From: DASXMT01 sp963812965
GTDB lineage: Bacteria; Actinomycetota; Acidimicrobiia; Acidimicrobiales; RAAP-2
Assembly: GCA_963812965.1 (NCBI GenBank)
Contig: CAWEXG010000007.1
Span: 23,278 to 87,277 of the forward strand
Reading direction: 5' to 3'
Length of the DNA: 64,000 nucleotides
Position 1 is the stretch's first letter. Each line of letters opens with the position of its first letter. A program made the position numbers and the translations under genes. Positions 16,956 through 26,423 of this stretch are shown piece by piece. The notes below the pieces were generated by a model, which was given only the letters and a program-made list of their open reading frames with translations, ran no database searches and was not told where the DNA came from.

Positions 16956-17972
16956 ATGACAACCCCATCGTCACGACGAGTACCGATGCGACGACCTCGA
17001 GCTGTCCGAACGATCGCTGTCATCGGTCTCGTACTCGGGGTGGTGACGTTGGCGGGGTGCTCCGGATCGTCATTGAGCTCGACGAAGAAGGCCTCGAAAC
17101 CGACGACCGGCACCTCGACCAGGCCGACCACGGCACCGACAATGACCGTGCCGCCTACCACGACGACTACGGTGCCACCCACCACGACCACCACGACAGA
17201 GCAGCCTGGCTGGTCGGTGGTCGGCACGGTGGGAGGGGCCACGGCCGTGGACGAACAGACTCTGACCGGCGCTGACGGTGGCCAGGTCACGGTGTTCCGC
17301 TTCCGGTCCAACCAGGTGCAGTTCAACCTCCACGTTGGCAGCAGCGACCCACCCACGAACGGTGCCACGCTCGGTCCGGACTCCGGGGAAGCGATCGGCA
17401 CTGACGAAGCACCGCGACTGCTTGCCGCGTTCAACGGTGGCTTCGAGATGAGCGCTGGTGCCGGTGGGTTCGAGGTCGATGGGCAGGTGCTCAGCCCGCT
17501 GGTATCGGGGATGGCCAGCCTGGTCATCGACGCTGATGGCTCCGCTTCGGTGGGGGTGTGGGGAAGCACCGTTCCCGTCAGCGGCGAACAGGTAGCCAGC
17601 GTGCGCCAGAACTTGCCGCCTCTGGTGAGCGGGGGCCAGCCCAGTTCGGACATCGACGATGTTTCCGCCTGGGGGGCGACGTTGGGAGGCGGCACCACCG
17701 TGGCCCGGAGCGCGCTGGGCGAGGACGCACAAGGCAACCTGATCTACGCCGCAGGGATGTCCCTGCAGCCGGCCGACTTGGCCAGCGCACTGGTCAGTGC
17801 CGGTGCGGTGAGCGCCATGGAGCTCGACATCAACCCCGAGTGGGTACAGCTCGACGTGGCCGCCACCCCCGGCGCGACCCTCACGACCGGCATCCCGGGG
17901 CAGAACCGTCCTGCTGACCAGTACCAAGAGGGTTGGACCCGGGACTTCGTGACCGTCCTGGCAGCGGGCTGA
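16956..17972 (+). CDS. Phosphodiester glycosidase-domain (NAGPA-like) lipoprotein
   Basis: From the ATG at 16956 the protein has 338 residues. A lipobox LAGC follows the first helix (IAVIGLVLGVVTLAGC), so the protein is exported and lipid anchored. A Thr-rich linker (PPTTTTTVPPTTTTT) comes next. The C-terminal ~230 residues match the NAGPA-type phosphodiester glycosidase fold, with AAFNGGFEMSAGAGGFEVDG, the core motif, and AMELDINPEWVQ near the end. Human NAGPA removes GlcNAc from mannose-6-phosphate; bacterial members act on sugar-1-phosphate diesters such as teichoic acid ends. An in-frame ATG at 16986 is an alternative start and there is no decisive ribosome-binding site. Confidence 0.8.
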   Translation: MTTPSSRRVPMRRPRAVRTIAVIGLVLGVVTLAGCSGSSLSSTKKASKPTTGTSTRPTTAPTMTVPPTTTTTVPPTTTTTTEQPGWSVVGTVGGATAVDEQTLTGADGGQVTVFRFRSNQVQFNLHVGSSDPPTNGATLGPDSGEAIGTDEAPRLLAAFNGGFEMSAGAGGFEVDGQVLSPLVSGMASLVIDADGSASVGVWGSTVPVSGEQVASVRQNLPPLVSGGQPSSDIDDVSAWGATLGGGTTVARSALGEDAQGNLIYAAGMSLQPADLASALVSAGAVSAMELDINPEWVQLDVAATPGATLTTGIPGQNRPADQYQEGWTRDFVTVLAAG

Positions 17973-18068
17973 ACGGTCCGTCATACCCGACCCGGCCCTA
18001 TGATGCCGTTCGATCACCACTGAGACTCGTCACAATGGGTGCGAGTCGCTGCAGTTTCGGGAGATAAC

Positions 18069-18938
18069 GTGCTGTACGGGATGACCCTGCCGACCATGGC
18101 GAAGGGGTACAACAGCGAGACCACCGCTACATGGTGCAGCCGTATCGAAGCCGGGCCGTATGCGAGCATCTCGGTGGGAGAGCGGATCACGTACCACAAC
18201 CAGGAGCAGACAGTTATCCTTGCCGCCGCTGCGGCGTTGACCAGTCGAGTACGGCTCATCTCGACGATCACGGTCCTGCCGATGCACCCGGCAGCGCTTG
18301 TTGCCAAGCGTGCCGCCACGCTCGATGTGCTGTCCGGTGGTCGCCTGACGCTTGGGCTGGGTGTCGGTGGGCGTGAGGAGGACTACATCGCCGCCGAGTC
18401 CCCGTACGGGAAGCGCCTGGCACGGTTGGACCAGAAAGTGGACCAGTTGCGGCGGCTGTGGGCGGGGGAGCCCCCGTTCGACGGAGCGGAGCCTGTAGGG
18501 CCCTCGCCGGTGCAGCATGGCGGACCCCCGCTGTTCTGTAGCTCGCTGGGTCCTGTCTCTCTGGCGCGTTCTGCCCGATGGGCGAACGGTTATGCCGGCT
18601 TTACGCCGGCAGCCGATCCGGACGAGCTGCGGGGTGTGGTCGACCGGGTGTACGAGGCGTGGCGCCTTGCCGGGAGGGCGCAACGCCCCTATCTCATGAC
18701 GAGCTTCTGGTTCTCGCTGGGCGATGGATCGAGGGAACGGCACGAACGGTACGTACGGGAGTACTTGGCCGTCGATCCAGGCGTTGCCGAATTCATGGTG
18801 CCCGCGGCTACGCTCTACACCGAGGACAGCGTGCGTGCTGCGATTGACTCGGTCCGTGACGCTGGTTTTGACGAGTTGATGTTTGTTCCGACCACGACTG
18901 ATGTGAGCGAGCTCGATCGCTTGGCGCTGCTTCTGTAG
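18069..18938 (+). CDS. LLM-class flavin-dependent (luciferase-like) oxidoreductase
   Basis: The protein has about 289 residues from the GTG at 18069, which follows CGGGAGA at 18058-18064 and opens the family's usual beta-1 strand (VLYGMTLPTM). SRVRLISTITVLPMHPAALVAKRAATLDVLSGGRLTLG is the classic luciferase-like core; LGVGGREEDY and the late DAGFDELMFVP complete the TIM barrel. Such enzymes use FMN or F420 to oxidise small organic substrates. F420 is plausible here because a Ddn-like protein lies nearby. The gene is monocistronic. Confidence 0.9.
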   Translation: MLYGMTLPTMAKGYNSETTATWCSRIEAGPYASISVGERITYHNQEQTVILAAAAALTSRVRLISTITVLPMHPAALVAKRAATLDVLSGGRLTLGLGVGGREEDYIAAESPYGKRLARLDQKVDQLRRLWAGEPPFDGAEPVGPSPVQHGGPPLFCSSLGPVSLARSARWANGYAGFTPAADPDELRGVVDRVYEAWRLAGRAQRPYLMTSFWFSLGDGSRERHERYVREYLAVDPGVAEFMVPAATLYTEDSVRAAIDSVRDAGFDELMFVPTTTDVSELDRLALLL

Positions 18939-18993
18939 GGGGCCCGGTGGTAGGGTGATGTCCCTATAAGAACAGGCGTGCAGACAGGGGTGG

Positions 18994-19437
18994 ATGGTGG
19001 TGGATGGTGGGGTAACGGCGGCTCAGCAGGGTGTGGCAGTTCGGCCGGCCCTGGTGGCTCGACATGTTCGGCAACTCCGCCGAGGTATGGCTCCCCGCCT
19101 GGTCCGTACTGCCATCGTCCTCACGCTGATGACCTCTCCGTTGACAGCAGTGCTGGGTGCCGCCGCAACGCCGGCAACCGCAGCCGCCGCAACGCCGGCA
19201 ACGGCGCCTACCGATCAGTGGACTCCGGTCTACGACGCGGACTTCCCCGACCCGAGCATCATGCTCTATAACGGCACCTACTACGCCTACAGCACGGGGA
19301 TTGGAGGAGTCAACGTGCCGGGGGAGCACTCGTCCGATGCGGTCAACTGGAACGTGAACCTCGCCGACGACGCGATGCCGACGCTCCCCCAGTGGGCAGT
19401 TGCCGGGAAGACGTGGGCGCCGACCGTCGCGCTGTAA
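18994..19437 (+). CDS. GH43-like secreted protein, N-terminal part of frameshifted gene
   Basis: This frame encodes a basic leader, a signal peptide (TAIVLTLMTSPLTAVLGAAA), an Ala/Thr/Pro linker and the start of a five-bladed propeller: DADFPDPSIMLYNGTYYAYSTG holds the catalytic-base Asp of GH43-type enzymes. It runs into TAA at 19435-19437 right after KTWAPTVAL. The following frame continues NASGQFVMFVANE, the next propeller strand. Removing the single T before AAC joins the two. The real start may be the ATG at 19087. Substrate would be a plant- or microbe-derived arabinan/xylan-like polysaccharide outside the cell. Confidence 0.75.
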   Translation: MVVDGGVTAAQQGVAVRPALVARHVRQLRRGMAPRLVRTAIVLTLMTSPLTAVLGAAATPATAAAATPATAPTDQWTPVYDADFPDPSIMLYNGTYYAYSTGIGGVNVPGEHSSDAVNWNVNLADDAMPTLPQWAVAGKTWAPTVAL

Positions 19438-20875
19438 CGCGTCCGGCCAGTTCGTCATGTTCGTAGCCAACGAGGACCAGGCGGCGCACACGCAGTGCAT
19501 CGGTCGGGCGGTGTCGAGCTCGCCCACCGGTCCTTTCGTGGACAGCAACTCACAGCCGGTGCTCTGCCACCCCACGATCGGTGGTGACATCGATCCGGAC
19601 ATCTTCACCGCCGCCGATGGCCAGAGCTACCTGATCTGGAAGACCGACGGCAACTCGATCGATATGCCTACCTACCTGTGGTCGCAGCCGCTCGACGCGA
19701 ACTTCAACCTCATCGGTTCGCCATCGCTGTTGTTGGGCGCCGACCAGAGCTGGCAGGGCGGGATCGTCGAGGCTCCCAACATGATCCAGGTGGGCTCGCA
19801 GTACTACCTCTTCTACGGAGGTGGGAGCTATGCCGGCGCCAGCTACGCCGTCGGCGTGGCACTGTGCGCAGGTCCGGAGGGCCCTTGCCAGGACGGCGCC
19901 TACAACCCCATCCTGAATTCCGGTGTGGGCATGTTCGGGCCCGGAGGTCCGAGCCTTTTCCAGTCACCGAGTGGCCAGCTGCTCATGGCGTTCTCCGGAT
20001 GGCCCCTTGTCATCGGCTATCCGCAGGGCCGCCGAGCCATGTACCTGGCCACGGTCTCCTTCTTCGGGACCATCCCCGTGCTGCAGCCCACCACTACCCC
20101 GGAGCCCGCCGTCCCGCAACCTACCAACCAGGGCTACTGGGAGGTGGCAGCCGATGGCGGGATCTTCACCTTCGGCGACGCCGGCTTCTACGGCTCCGAG
20201 GGTGGACAACACCTGAACCAGCCCATCGTCGGCATGGCGGCCACACCTGATGGGAAGGGCTACTGGCTCGTGGCAGCAGACGGCGGGATCTTCACCTTCG
20301 GCGACGCCGGCTTCTACGGCTCCGAGGGTGGACAACACCTGAACCAGCCCATCGTCGGCATGGCGGCCACACCTGATGGGAAGGGCTACTGGCTCGTGGC
20401 AGCAGACGGCGGGATCTTCACCTTCGGCGACGCCGGCTTCTACGGATCGATGGGCAACCAGCACCTCAACGCGCCCGTGGTGGGCATCGCCGCGGACCCA
20501 GCCACTGGGGGCTACTGGGAAGTGGCAGCAGACGGCGGGGTCTTCACCTTCAACGCTCCGTACGATGGCTCTGCCGGTGGTCAACACTTGAACAAGTCGT
20601 TTGTTGGCATCGCCGCAGACCCGAATGGCGAAGGCTACTGGCTGGCGGACAGCGACGGAGGCGTCTCTTCCTTCGGCACTATCGGCTACTTCGGCTCCAT
20701 GAAGGGTCAGCCGCTCAACGCACCCATGGTTGGTATCGCCGCCATGTCTGACGGCGGCGGCTACCGCATGGACGCCGCCGACGGCGGCATCTTCACCTTC
20801 GGCGACGCCGGCTACTACGGCTCCATGGGTGGTCAGCCTCTCAACGCCCCAGTGGTGGGGATGGCGACGAGCTGA
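19400..20875 (+). CDS. GH43-like secreted protein, catalytic remainder plus six GYW repeats
   Basis: Homologous coding begins at about 19434. It carries GGDIDPDIFTAADGQSYLIWK with the pKa-tuning Asp, GIVEAPNMIQVGSQYYLFYG with the probable acid Glu, and the last propeller blades to about 20090. A Pro/Thr linker (TTTPEPAVPQPT) leads into six copies of a 41-42-residue repeat from 20132 to 20872. The repeats resemble those of the S53 protease at 38.9-41.9 kb and probably serve as a surface-binding or propeller module. Read alone this frame has no signal peptide, so the protein can work only if the frameshift at 19434 is a sequence error or is bypassed. Confidence 0.75.
   Translation: MPGRRGRRPSRCNASGQFVMFVANEDQAAHTQCIGRAVSSSPTGPFVDSNSQPVLCHPTIGGDIDPDIFTAADGQSYLIWKTDGNSIDMPTYLWSQPLDANFNLIGSPSLLLGADQSWQGGIVEAPNMIQVGSQYYLFYGGGSYAGASYAVGVALCAGPEGPCQDGAYNPILNSGVGMFGPGGPSLFQSPSGQLLMAFSGWPLVIGYPQGRRAMYLATVSFFGTIPVLQPTTTPEPAVPQPTNQGYWEVAADGGIFTFGDAGFYGSEGGQHLNQPIVGMAATPDGKGYWLVAADGGIFTFGDAGFYGSEGGQHLNQPIVGMAATPDGKGYWLVAADGGIFTFGDAGFYGSMGNQHLNAPVVGIAADPATGGYWEVAADGGVFTFNAPYDGSAGGQHLNKSFVGIAADPNGEGYWLADSDGGVSSFGTIGYFGSMKGQPLNAPMVGIAAMSDGGGYRMDAADGGIFTFGDAGYYGSMGGQPLNAPVVGMATS
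20132..20872 (+). repeat. Six coding repeats of 126 bp (GYW module)
   Basis: Repeat starts are at 20132, 20258, 20384, 20510, 20633 and 20759; the fourth unit is one codon short. The consensus starts GYWxVAADGGIFTFGDAGFYGS and ends VGMAATPDGK. Units 1 and 2 are almost identical in DNA, units 4-6 diverged. The same module occurs at 41121-41866 with different codon choices. Confidence 0.92.
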
Positions 20876-21070
20876 CCTCGAACACAGAGACGTACGGAGT
20901 CCTGCCGGTCACGAGAGGTAAGAGGCTCAGTGGATAGGGGTGCCGGGCTCGCCGCCCTGGCTGCGGCTGAGATCGGCGCTGGTGTGATGGCCGACGATCT
21001 CCACCGGTAGGGGCGTTGAGTCCGCGTCGCTCCGGTCTGCACTGCGTTACCCGGTCCGACGATCCTCACC

Positions 21071-21676
21071 TTACTGGTCAGCTGTCGGCAGGTCCTTCGA
21101 GAAGGTGATGAAAGGGTTCGGTGGGAAGTACTCGTCGGGGACGTCGTCGGCGCTCGAGTAGTGCGCTACGTCGAAGATGTTGGAGACGCCCGGCTCCTCG
21201 GCGGTGCCGTCCAACCCGATCTCGATGCTGTTGAGGAACGCTTGTCGTCCGTCGATGGTGCCGGCGGCCAACGATTGGTAGGTGTCCTTGGTGACTCGTG
21301 CGATCAGGCTGTAGACGCATTGGTCGTGGGTAGCCCCGACCCGCCGGCCGATCATGCAGTGATGTTTCCCGTCATCGATGACGTAGACGGTGGCATCACC
21401 GGTACCGATAGCTTGGCGAATGCGCGCTGGATGTCCGAAGAGGTGAGACCACTGCTCGTGGCGCCGCTCCTTCATGGCCCACAACGGGCTCGGCGGGATG
21501 ACGTTCTCCGGCTCGTCCTCGTCGAGGGGCGTGGCATCGGTGGGAGCGGTGACGGGAAAGGTGGTCCCCATCGACTCGGGAGTGAAGTGAAGCTGGCCAT
21601 CGGACCTCGGTTGAAAGAGGGTGCTCTCGGACGGATCTTCCTGGTCTGACGGATCTTCCTGGTCTGCGTCGGTCAC
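21071..21676 (-). CDS. Conserved protein of unknown function
   Basis: AGGAG at 21683-21687 lies 6 bases before the GTG at 21676, giving 201 residues. The N-terminus is acidic and contains the direct repeat DQEDPSDQEDPS, encoded by a perfect 18-bp tandem duplication (21631-21648, 21649-21666). The C-terminal 130 residues look folded: TVYVIDDGKHHCMIGRRVG, DQCVYSLIARVTKDTYQSL, then VSNIFDVAHYSS and YFPPNPFITFSKDL. I do not know its family. No signal peptide or membrane helix is visible. It is divergent from guaA. Confidence 0.65.
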   Translation of the reverse strand: MTDADQEDPSDQEDPSESTLFQPRSDGQLHFTPESMGTTFPVTAPTDATPLDEDEPENVIPPSPLWAMKERRHEQWSHLFGHPARIRQAIGTGDATVYVIDDGKHHCMIGRRVGATHDQCVYSLIARVTKDTYQSLAAGTIDGRQAFLNSIEIGLDGTAEEPGVSNIFDVAHYSSADDVPDEYFPPNPFITFSKDLPTADQ

Positions 21677-21892
21677 TTCCGGCTCCTCTCGTACGGAGGT
21701 GTCGGGTGACGGCTTACCTCCATGAACTGGTCCAGTCTGCCTGATTGGCACCGGTCCCGTCTTGGTACCGGCTGTTCAGGGGGCGTCTACGATGTTTTAT
21801 GGCTCCTGCGACGGCGAGACCCGCCGGCCTTGAATGACACGGGTGTAGTATTCCGAGATGAGTCGGTCTGTGCAGGCGCCTTTCAACTGCCC

Positions 21893-23512
21893 ATGAGTGA
21901 CCTCTTGCCCCCCTCGTCTGAGGCTCGTCCCAATCAGGGGACAGTGGCGTCTGCTCCCGTTCTGGTCGTGGACTACGGCGCTCAGTACGCGCAGCTGATT
22001 GCCCGGCGGGTCCGTGAGGCCCACATCTACAGCGAGGTAGTGCCACACGGCACCCCCGTATCGGAGCTCGTGGCGCGGAAGCCTGCAGCCATCATTCTGT
22101 CTGGCGGTCCCTCCAGCGTCTACGACGACGCGGCGCCGTCAGTCGACCCGGCACTTCTGCGTACGGGCATTCCTGTACTGGGCATCTGTTATGGCTTTCA
22201 GGCGATGGCGGTCGCCCTTGGCGGAGTTGTCGAACGTACCGGTGTAGCTGAGTTCGGCCGTGCACAGGGCACCATCGACGACACCTCTACACTGTTCACC
22301 GGGCAACCCACGTCTCAGCAGGTGTGGATGTCGCACCGGGACTCTGTCGTCACGTTGCCCGCCGAGTTCCGTGCCATCGCCTCGACACCCGGTGCGAAGA
22401 TCGCCGCGTTCGAGAACGTCGAAGCATCGCTGTACGGGGTTCAGTGGCATCCCGAGGTGATGCACTCGGAGCTCGGCCAACAGCTTCTGGAGCGTTTTCT
22501 CTACGAGGGTGCCGGCATCGAGGCCTCGTGGACGACGAGCTCGATCATCGAGACGGCGGTTCAATCGATCGCTGCGACGGTGGGCAGCCGCCACGTCCTG
22601 TGCGCCCTGTCCGGAGGGGTCGACTCTGCCGTTGCGGCGGCGCTGGTCCATCGGGCAGTCGGCGATCAGCTTACGTGTGTCTTCGTCGACCACGGGTTCC
22701 TCCGGGAGGGCGAGGCGAAGCAGGTCGAGTACGACTTCGTGAAGGCAACGGGCGTGAAGCTCATTCCCGTCAACGCCCATCAACGGTTTCTCGAAGCGCT
22801 CGATCGGCTGGACGATCCGACAGAGCCCGAGGCCAAGCGGAAAGCGATCGGGTACGAGTTCATCCGGGTCTTCGAAGAGACGGCAGCGTCGATCATCAGC
22901 GACGAAGGCCACCACGACGACATCGAGTATCTGGTCCAGGGAACTCTCTATCCCGATGTCGTCGAGTCGGGTGGTGGAGACGGTGCATCGGTGATCAAGA
23001 CGCACCACAATGTTGGTGGGCTGCCTCCTGATCTGAAGTTCGAACTGATCGAGCCGCTGCGGATGCTGTTCAAGGACGAGGTCCGGGCTGTCGGCTTGGA
23101 TCTCGGCCTTCCCGAGGCGCTGATATGGCGTCAGCCGTTCCCGGGTCCGGGGCTGGCGATTCGCATTCTGGGCCGGGTGACCGAGGAGAGACTCGACCTG
23201 CTTCGTCACGCTGACGCCATCGTGCGAGAGGAGCTCTCGGCCGCCGGTCTGGACCGGAGCGTGTGGCAGTGTCCGGTCGTTCTGTTGGCGGACGTCAATT
23301 CGGTGGGTGTGCAGGGAGACGGACGGACCTACGGTCATCCGGTCGTGCTGCGTCCCGTGAGCAGCGAAGACGCCATGACGGCCGACTGGTCACGGCTGCC
23401 TTACGACCTTCTGGCCCATATCTCCAACCGCATCACCAACGAAGTGGACGAGATCAACAGAGTGGTGCTCGACATCACGAGCAAGCCACCAGGGACCATC
23501 GAGTGGGAGTAA
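21893..23512 (+). CDS. guaA: GMP synthase (glutamine-hydrolysing)
   Basis: GuaA converts XMP to GMP using glutamine and ATP. The 539-residue protein has the class I amidotransferase domain first, with Cys99 in GICYGFQ and the His186/Glu188 pair in QWHPEV. The ATP-pyrophosphatase domain follows with SGGVDS at 240-245, and the dimerisation domain ends with ITSKPPGTIEWE. The ATG at 21893 precedes a short tail and then VLVVDYGAQYAQLIARRV. The longer frame from 21722 overlaps the divergent neighbour and has no ribosome-binding site. All catalytic residues are present. Confidence 0.97.
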   Translation: MSDLLPPSSEARPNQGTVASAPVLVVDYGAQYAQLIARRVREAHIYSEVVPHGTPVSELVARKPAAIILSGGPSSVYDDAAPSVDPALLRTGIPVLGICYGFQAMAVALGGVVERTGVAEFGRAQGTIDDTSTLFTGQPTSQQVWMSHRDSVVTLPAEFRAIASTPGAKIAAFENVEASLYGVQWHPEVMHSELGQQLLERFLYEGAGIEASWTTSSIIETAVQSIAATVGSRHVLCALSGGVDSAVAAALVHRAVGDQLTCVFVDHGFLREGEAKQVEYDFVKATGVKLIPVNAHQRFLEALDRLDDPTEPEAKRKAIGYEFIRVFEETAASIISDEGHHDDIEYLVQGTLYPDVVESGGGDGASVIKTHHNVGGLPPDLKFELIEPLRMLFKDEVRAVGLDLGLPEALIWRQPFPGPGLAIRILGRVTEERLDLLRHADAIVREELSAAGLDRSVWQCPVVLLADVNSVGVQGDGRTYGHPVVLRPVSSEDAMTADWSRLPYDLLAHISNRITNEVDEINRVVLDITSKPPGTIEWE

Positions 23513-23861
23513 GAAAGCCGTACAGGGATCGCGTGGGAGCGTAGGGCGCCGGAATCCGGCTGTCAGCTTCCTTTGAGTGACTGGCAGACGGTCCGGCAAG
23601 TCGATGGGTACGTCGACAACGCCGTGCTCTCATCGGATACCCCCTCGGTGTGCTGGCACCTTAGGGGCCATCGGATGGGCAGTCCAGGCCCGCCGCTCTC
23701 CGCCTACACGTCGCGACGTTGTGGGTCGACAGTCCGAGGTGTGTCGAAGTGGACAGAGCCCATACGGTCGTTGTCCGTCTCGTCGACGTTCTGATAGACC
23801 GTCGGCACTATCCGGGTGTCGACTGGCGACTCCAGGCAGACAGGCGGACAGGGGGACAGGC
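23513..23861. other. Non-coding gap after guaA
   Basis: This 349-base stretch has no ORF with coding character. A purine-rich GGCGGACAGGGGGACAGG at its right end serves as ribosome-binding region for the next gene. I see no clear terminator or operator. Confidence 0.4.
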
Positions 23862-25025
23862 GTGACGAATCCACTCGGACCGTTGGGTCCTGCGGACGAG
23901 GGTTTCAACCATCAGATAGCCGACACGTTCGCCACCGTGGGTGCGAGCGATCCGGCCTGGACCGAGAAGGTCTGTGCCATGGCGGCCAAGCGGGACGGGA
24001 GCCTCCAGTTGGGCTTCGGGATGGGGAAGTACACGAACCGCAACGTGCTCGACGGCTACGCAGGCTTGTCCCGTGGCGTCGAGCAGCTCACCGTGCGCGG
24101 CAGCCGACGGCTCTTCCCCGAACCCGATCGGACGGTGGTCGGCCCGGTGCGGTACGAGGTGCTCGAACCGATGAAGCGAGTACGGTTCGCGCTCGACGCC
24201 AACGACTGCCAGCCGCTGGCCTTCGACTGGGTGTTCGAGGCAGCCCTCCCGCCCACCACCGAGGAGCGCACCCATCATCGGACCCCGCTGGGCTACCGGA
24301 TCACTGCCGAACTGGTTCGCTATCACCAGATCGGCCTGGCATCGGGGTGGGTGGAGATCGACGGGACTCGCACCGAGATCGACCCGGACGAGTGGGTCTC
24401 CACCCGTGATCACTCCTGGGGTGTCCGCTACGACGTGGGTACCCCGCCCACCGATGTCGACCCGTTCGATCCGGTGTCGGAGATGGATTTCCAGATGATC
24501 TGGTGCCCAGTGTTGATGGAGGAGCCCGACGGCTCCCGTTGGGGACTGTTTCTCCATGTGGTCGACCTCGAGGGGTTTGGCCATACCCAGCACACCGTGA
24601 CCGGGGCTATCGAGCACCCGGACGGCACGGTCGAGCGGATCGCCGACATCCGCCCCGATCTCGCCTATGACCGGACCAACCGACGACTGCTCGGTGGCGA
24701 AGTGCACGTGACCATGGAGGACGGCACGAAGCGCCACTTCGGGCTCGAGGTGCCGACGGCCACCGGCTTTCACCTCGGAGCCGGCCTGTACTTCGGATGG
24801 CAGGGTCACCATCATGGCGAGTGGCGCGGTGAGCTGCACGTCGACGGTGAACGGCTGCTCGACTGCACCGTCCCTGCGCTCGCTCGTGAGCTGCACCAAG
24901 TCCGCGACACCGTGGTGCACGTGCGGGATCTGGACGGCGGTGCCGAAGGCTGGGGCAACTGTCAGCCCATCATCACCGGTGCGCGCCCCGAGCTCGGTCT
25001 CACCGCCGACTCGTCATTCTGGTAG
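23862..25025 (+). CDS. CrtC/AttH-like lipocalin-fold protein of unknown function
   Basis: The 387-residue protein starts at GTG 23862. It carries WVSTRDHSWGVRYDVG near residue 175, the Asp-His-Ser-Trp-Gly signature of AttH/CrtC-type proteins, a duplicated lipocalin fold that binds hydrophobic molecules; CrtC hydrates carotenoids. A second hallmark is the late HLGAGLYFGWQGHHHGEW. Actinobacterial members of this group are usually annotated as domains of unknown function and often sit with lipid or sterol degradation genes. No signal peptide is visible, so it should act in the cytoplasm. It is convergent with a secreted hydrolase and has no operon partner. Confidence 0.7.
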   Translation: MTNPLGPLGPADEGFNHQIADTFATVGASDPAWTEKVCAMAAKRDGSLQLGFGMGKYTNRNVLDGYAGLSRGVEQLTVRGSRRLFPEPDRTVVGPVRYEVLEPMKRVRFALDANDCQPLAFDWVFEAALPPTTEERTHHRTPLGYRITAELVRYHQIGLASGWVEIDGTRTEIDPDEWVSTRDHSWGVRYDVGTPPTDVDPFDPVSEMDFQMIWCPVLMEEPDGSRWGLFLHVVDLEGFGHTQHTVTGAIEHPDGTVERIADIRPDLAYDRTNRRLLGGEVHVTMEDGTKRHFGLEVPTATGFHLGAGLYFGWQGHHHGEWRGELHVDGERLLDCTVPALARELHQVRDTVVHVRDLDGGAEGWGNCQPIITGARPELGLTADSSFW

Positions 25026-25056
25026 GCACTACGAACTACGGGCCGGAGCAAGCGGG

Positions 25057-26238
25057 TCAGCCGCTCCCCTCGGACTTCGACTGCACGCTGGCGGTTACGC
25101 CCTTGAAGGCGTGGTCGAGCCCGGAGCCGAGCCCGATCGGCTGCTTGTCGATGCCCAAACCCCAGCGGAGCTGGGCGGTGACCGCCTGATCGATGAGCGG
25201 CCACGCCTTCGGGGGCTGTAGGTCAGGTGGTGAGCAGCCGTCCGTGGCGATGGCCTCGAACGAGGCTGGAAGCTTCAACTCCTTGATGAAGGAGACCAGC
25301 CCACCCTGGGCAGCCCCGATGGTGCACGCATCGTCGAAGACGTTGTGGCCGGCCTTGTCGATCAGGATGAGACGTTTCGGGGCAGACAGCGATCCGTAGA
25401 GCTTCTCGGTGCCAGCGGGCGGCACGACCTCGTCGGATGTGCCCTGCATGATCATGCCCGGCTTGTTGGCCGGGGGCGTGCCACCTGCCGGCGCCAACCC
25501 GATGTAGGTCCGGATGTCCTGTCGTCTCGCCAGGGTGATCGCCGCTTCGCCACCAGCCGAGTGCCCGAGAGACGCCACCCGGGTGAAGTCGAGCTTATGG
25601 GTGAGGAGTGTGCCAGGGGTTGAGTTCATGGTGCGAGCCATGGTGAGTGCTTCCCGCAGGTCCGTGATGTCGTTCTGGCCCTGACCGACGGTCCCGCTGA
25701 TCACCGCCTTCAGATCACGGGAACGGTGGTCAGGGGCGATCACCACGAACCCCCATGTGGCCAGGTGGTCAGTGAGGAAGCTCGACTGTTCGGGGTAGCC
25801 GCCGTAGCCGTGGCTGAACATGACCACCGGGAACGGTCCACCGGTGCTGATCGGCAACCCGGTGTAGGCGTCGGTGGCCAGGGTGGTCGGCAGGTTCTTC
25901 GGGAGCCCCGCCGGGATCGGCGCCGTCGGCGAGCCGGTGAACCATCGCAGCAGGTTGATCGTGTACGTCTGGTGACCTTTGGTGGAGCTCGGGGCGACGG
26001 GGTAGTACACGACGACGGTGTCGCCTTCGGGAGTCGTCTCGAACGCCACGCCCGGTTTGTACGGCCCGTTCTTCGAGAACGCCGTGTTCGGGTTCGTGGT
26101 GGGGACCGGCGGCTGGTGGTCGGGGAGCGTGCTGGCCGAAGCTGGGCTCCCGGTGATGAACAGCACCGCTGCCATGGTGACGACGAGCGCTGTCACCAGG
26201 CTCCCGCATCGCACGAGCACGGCTCTCCATCGGCTCAT
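25057..26238 (-). CDS. Secreted alpha/beta hydrolase (dienelactone/PAF-acetylhydrolase-like)
   Basis: The 393-residue protein opens with a signal peptide (CGSLVTALVVTMAAVLFITGSPASA). The hydrolase core has the oxyanion strand VVMFSHGYGGYPEQ, APDHRSRD, and the nucleophile elbow GHSAGG. The acid and base are probably in MQGTSDEVVPP and KAGHNVFDD. It resembles the chlorophyllase/dienelactone/PAF-acetylhydrolase group and would cleave an ester outside the cytoplasm. The ATG at 26238 is chosen because AGGGGGAAG precedes it. The region after the His, with a conserved Cys (ATDGCSPPDLQP), could form a lid. Confidence 0.85.
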   Translation of the reverse strand: MSRWRAVLVRCGSLVTALVVTMAAVLFITGSPASASTLPDHQPPVPTTNPNTAFSKNGPYKPGVAFETTPEGDTVVVYYPVAPSSTKGHQTYTINLLRWFTGSPTAPIPAGLPKNLPTTLATDAYTGLPISTGGPFPVVMFSHGYGGYPEQSSFLTDHLATWGFVVIAPDHRSRDLKAVISGTVGQGQNDITDLREALTMARTMNSTPGTLLTHKLDFTRVASLGHSAGGEAAITLARRQDIRTYIGLAPAGGTPPANKPGMIMQGTSDEVVPPAGTEKLYGSLSAPKRLILIDKAGHNVFDDACTIGAAQGGLVSFIKELKLPASFEAIATDGCSPPDLQPPKAWPLIDQAVTAQLRWGLGIDKQPIGLGSGLDHAFKGVTASVQSKSEGSG

Positions 26239-26423
26239 CGCTTCCCCCTGTGTCACACCTACGTCGTCGTACCTCGGATCCTACGGTGTCTACGGCGTTG
26301 ACCGCCCGGCGTCGGCTCCTCTCTTTCCCCCGGTCCTGCCCGAGAGGCCCAGCGGATGGGCAGGGTAGATTCCCCCGGTAGGTCAGGGAGCAGCGAGCCC
26401 CGAGCGCCTCCCTGTGGGACCTC

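Noticed and set aside
19428..19440. Programmed +1 frameshift in the GH43-like gene
   Set aside because: CTG TAA C lacks the slippery CTT/TTT codon and upstream Shine-Dalgarno stimulator of prfB-type sites; an indel is simpler.
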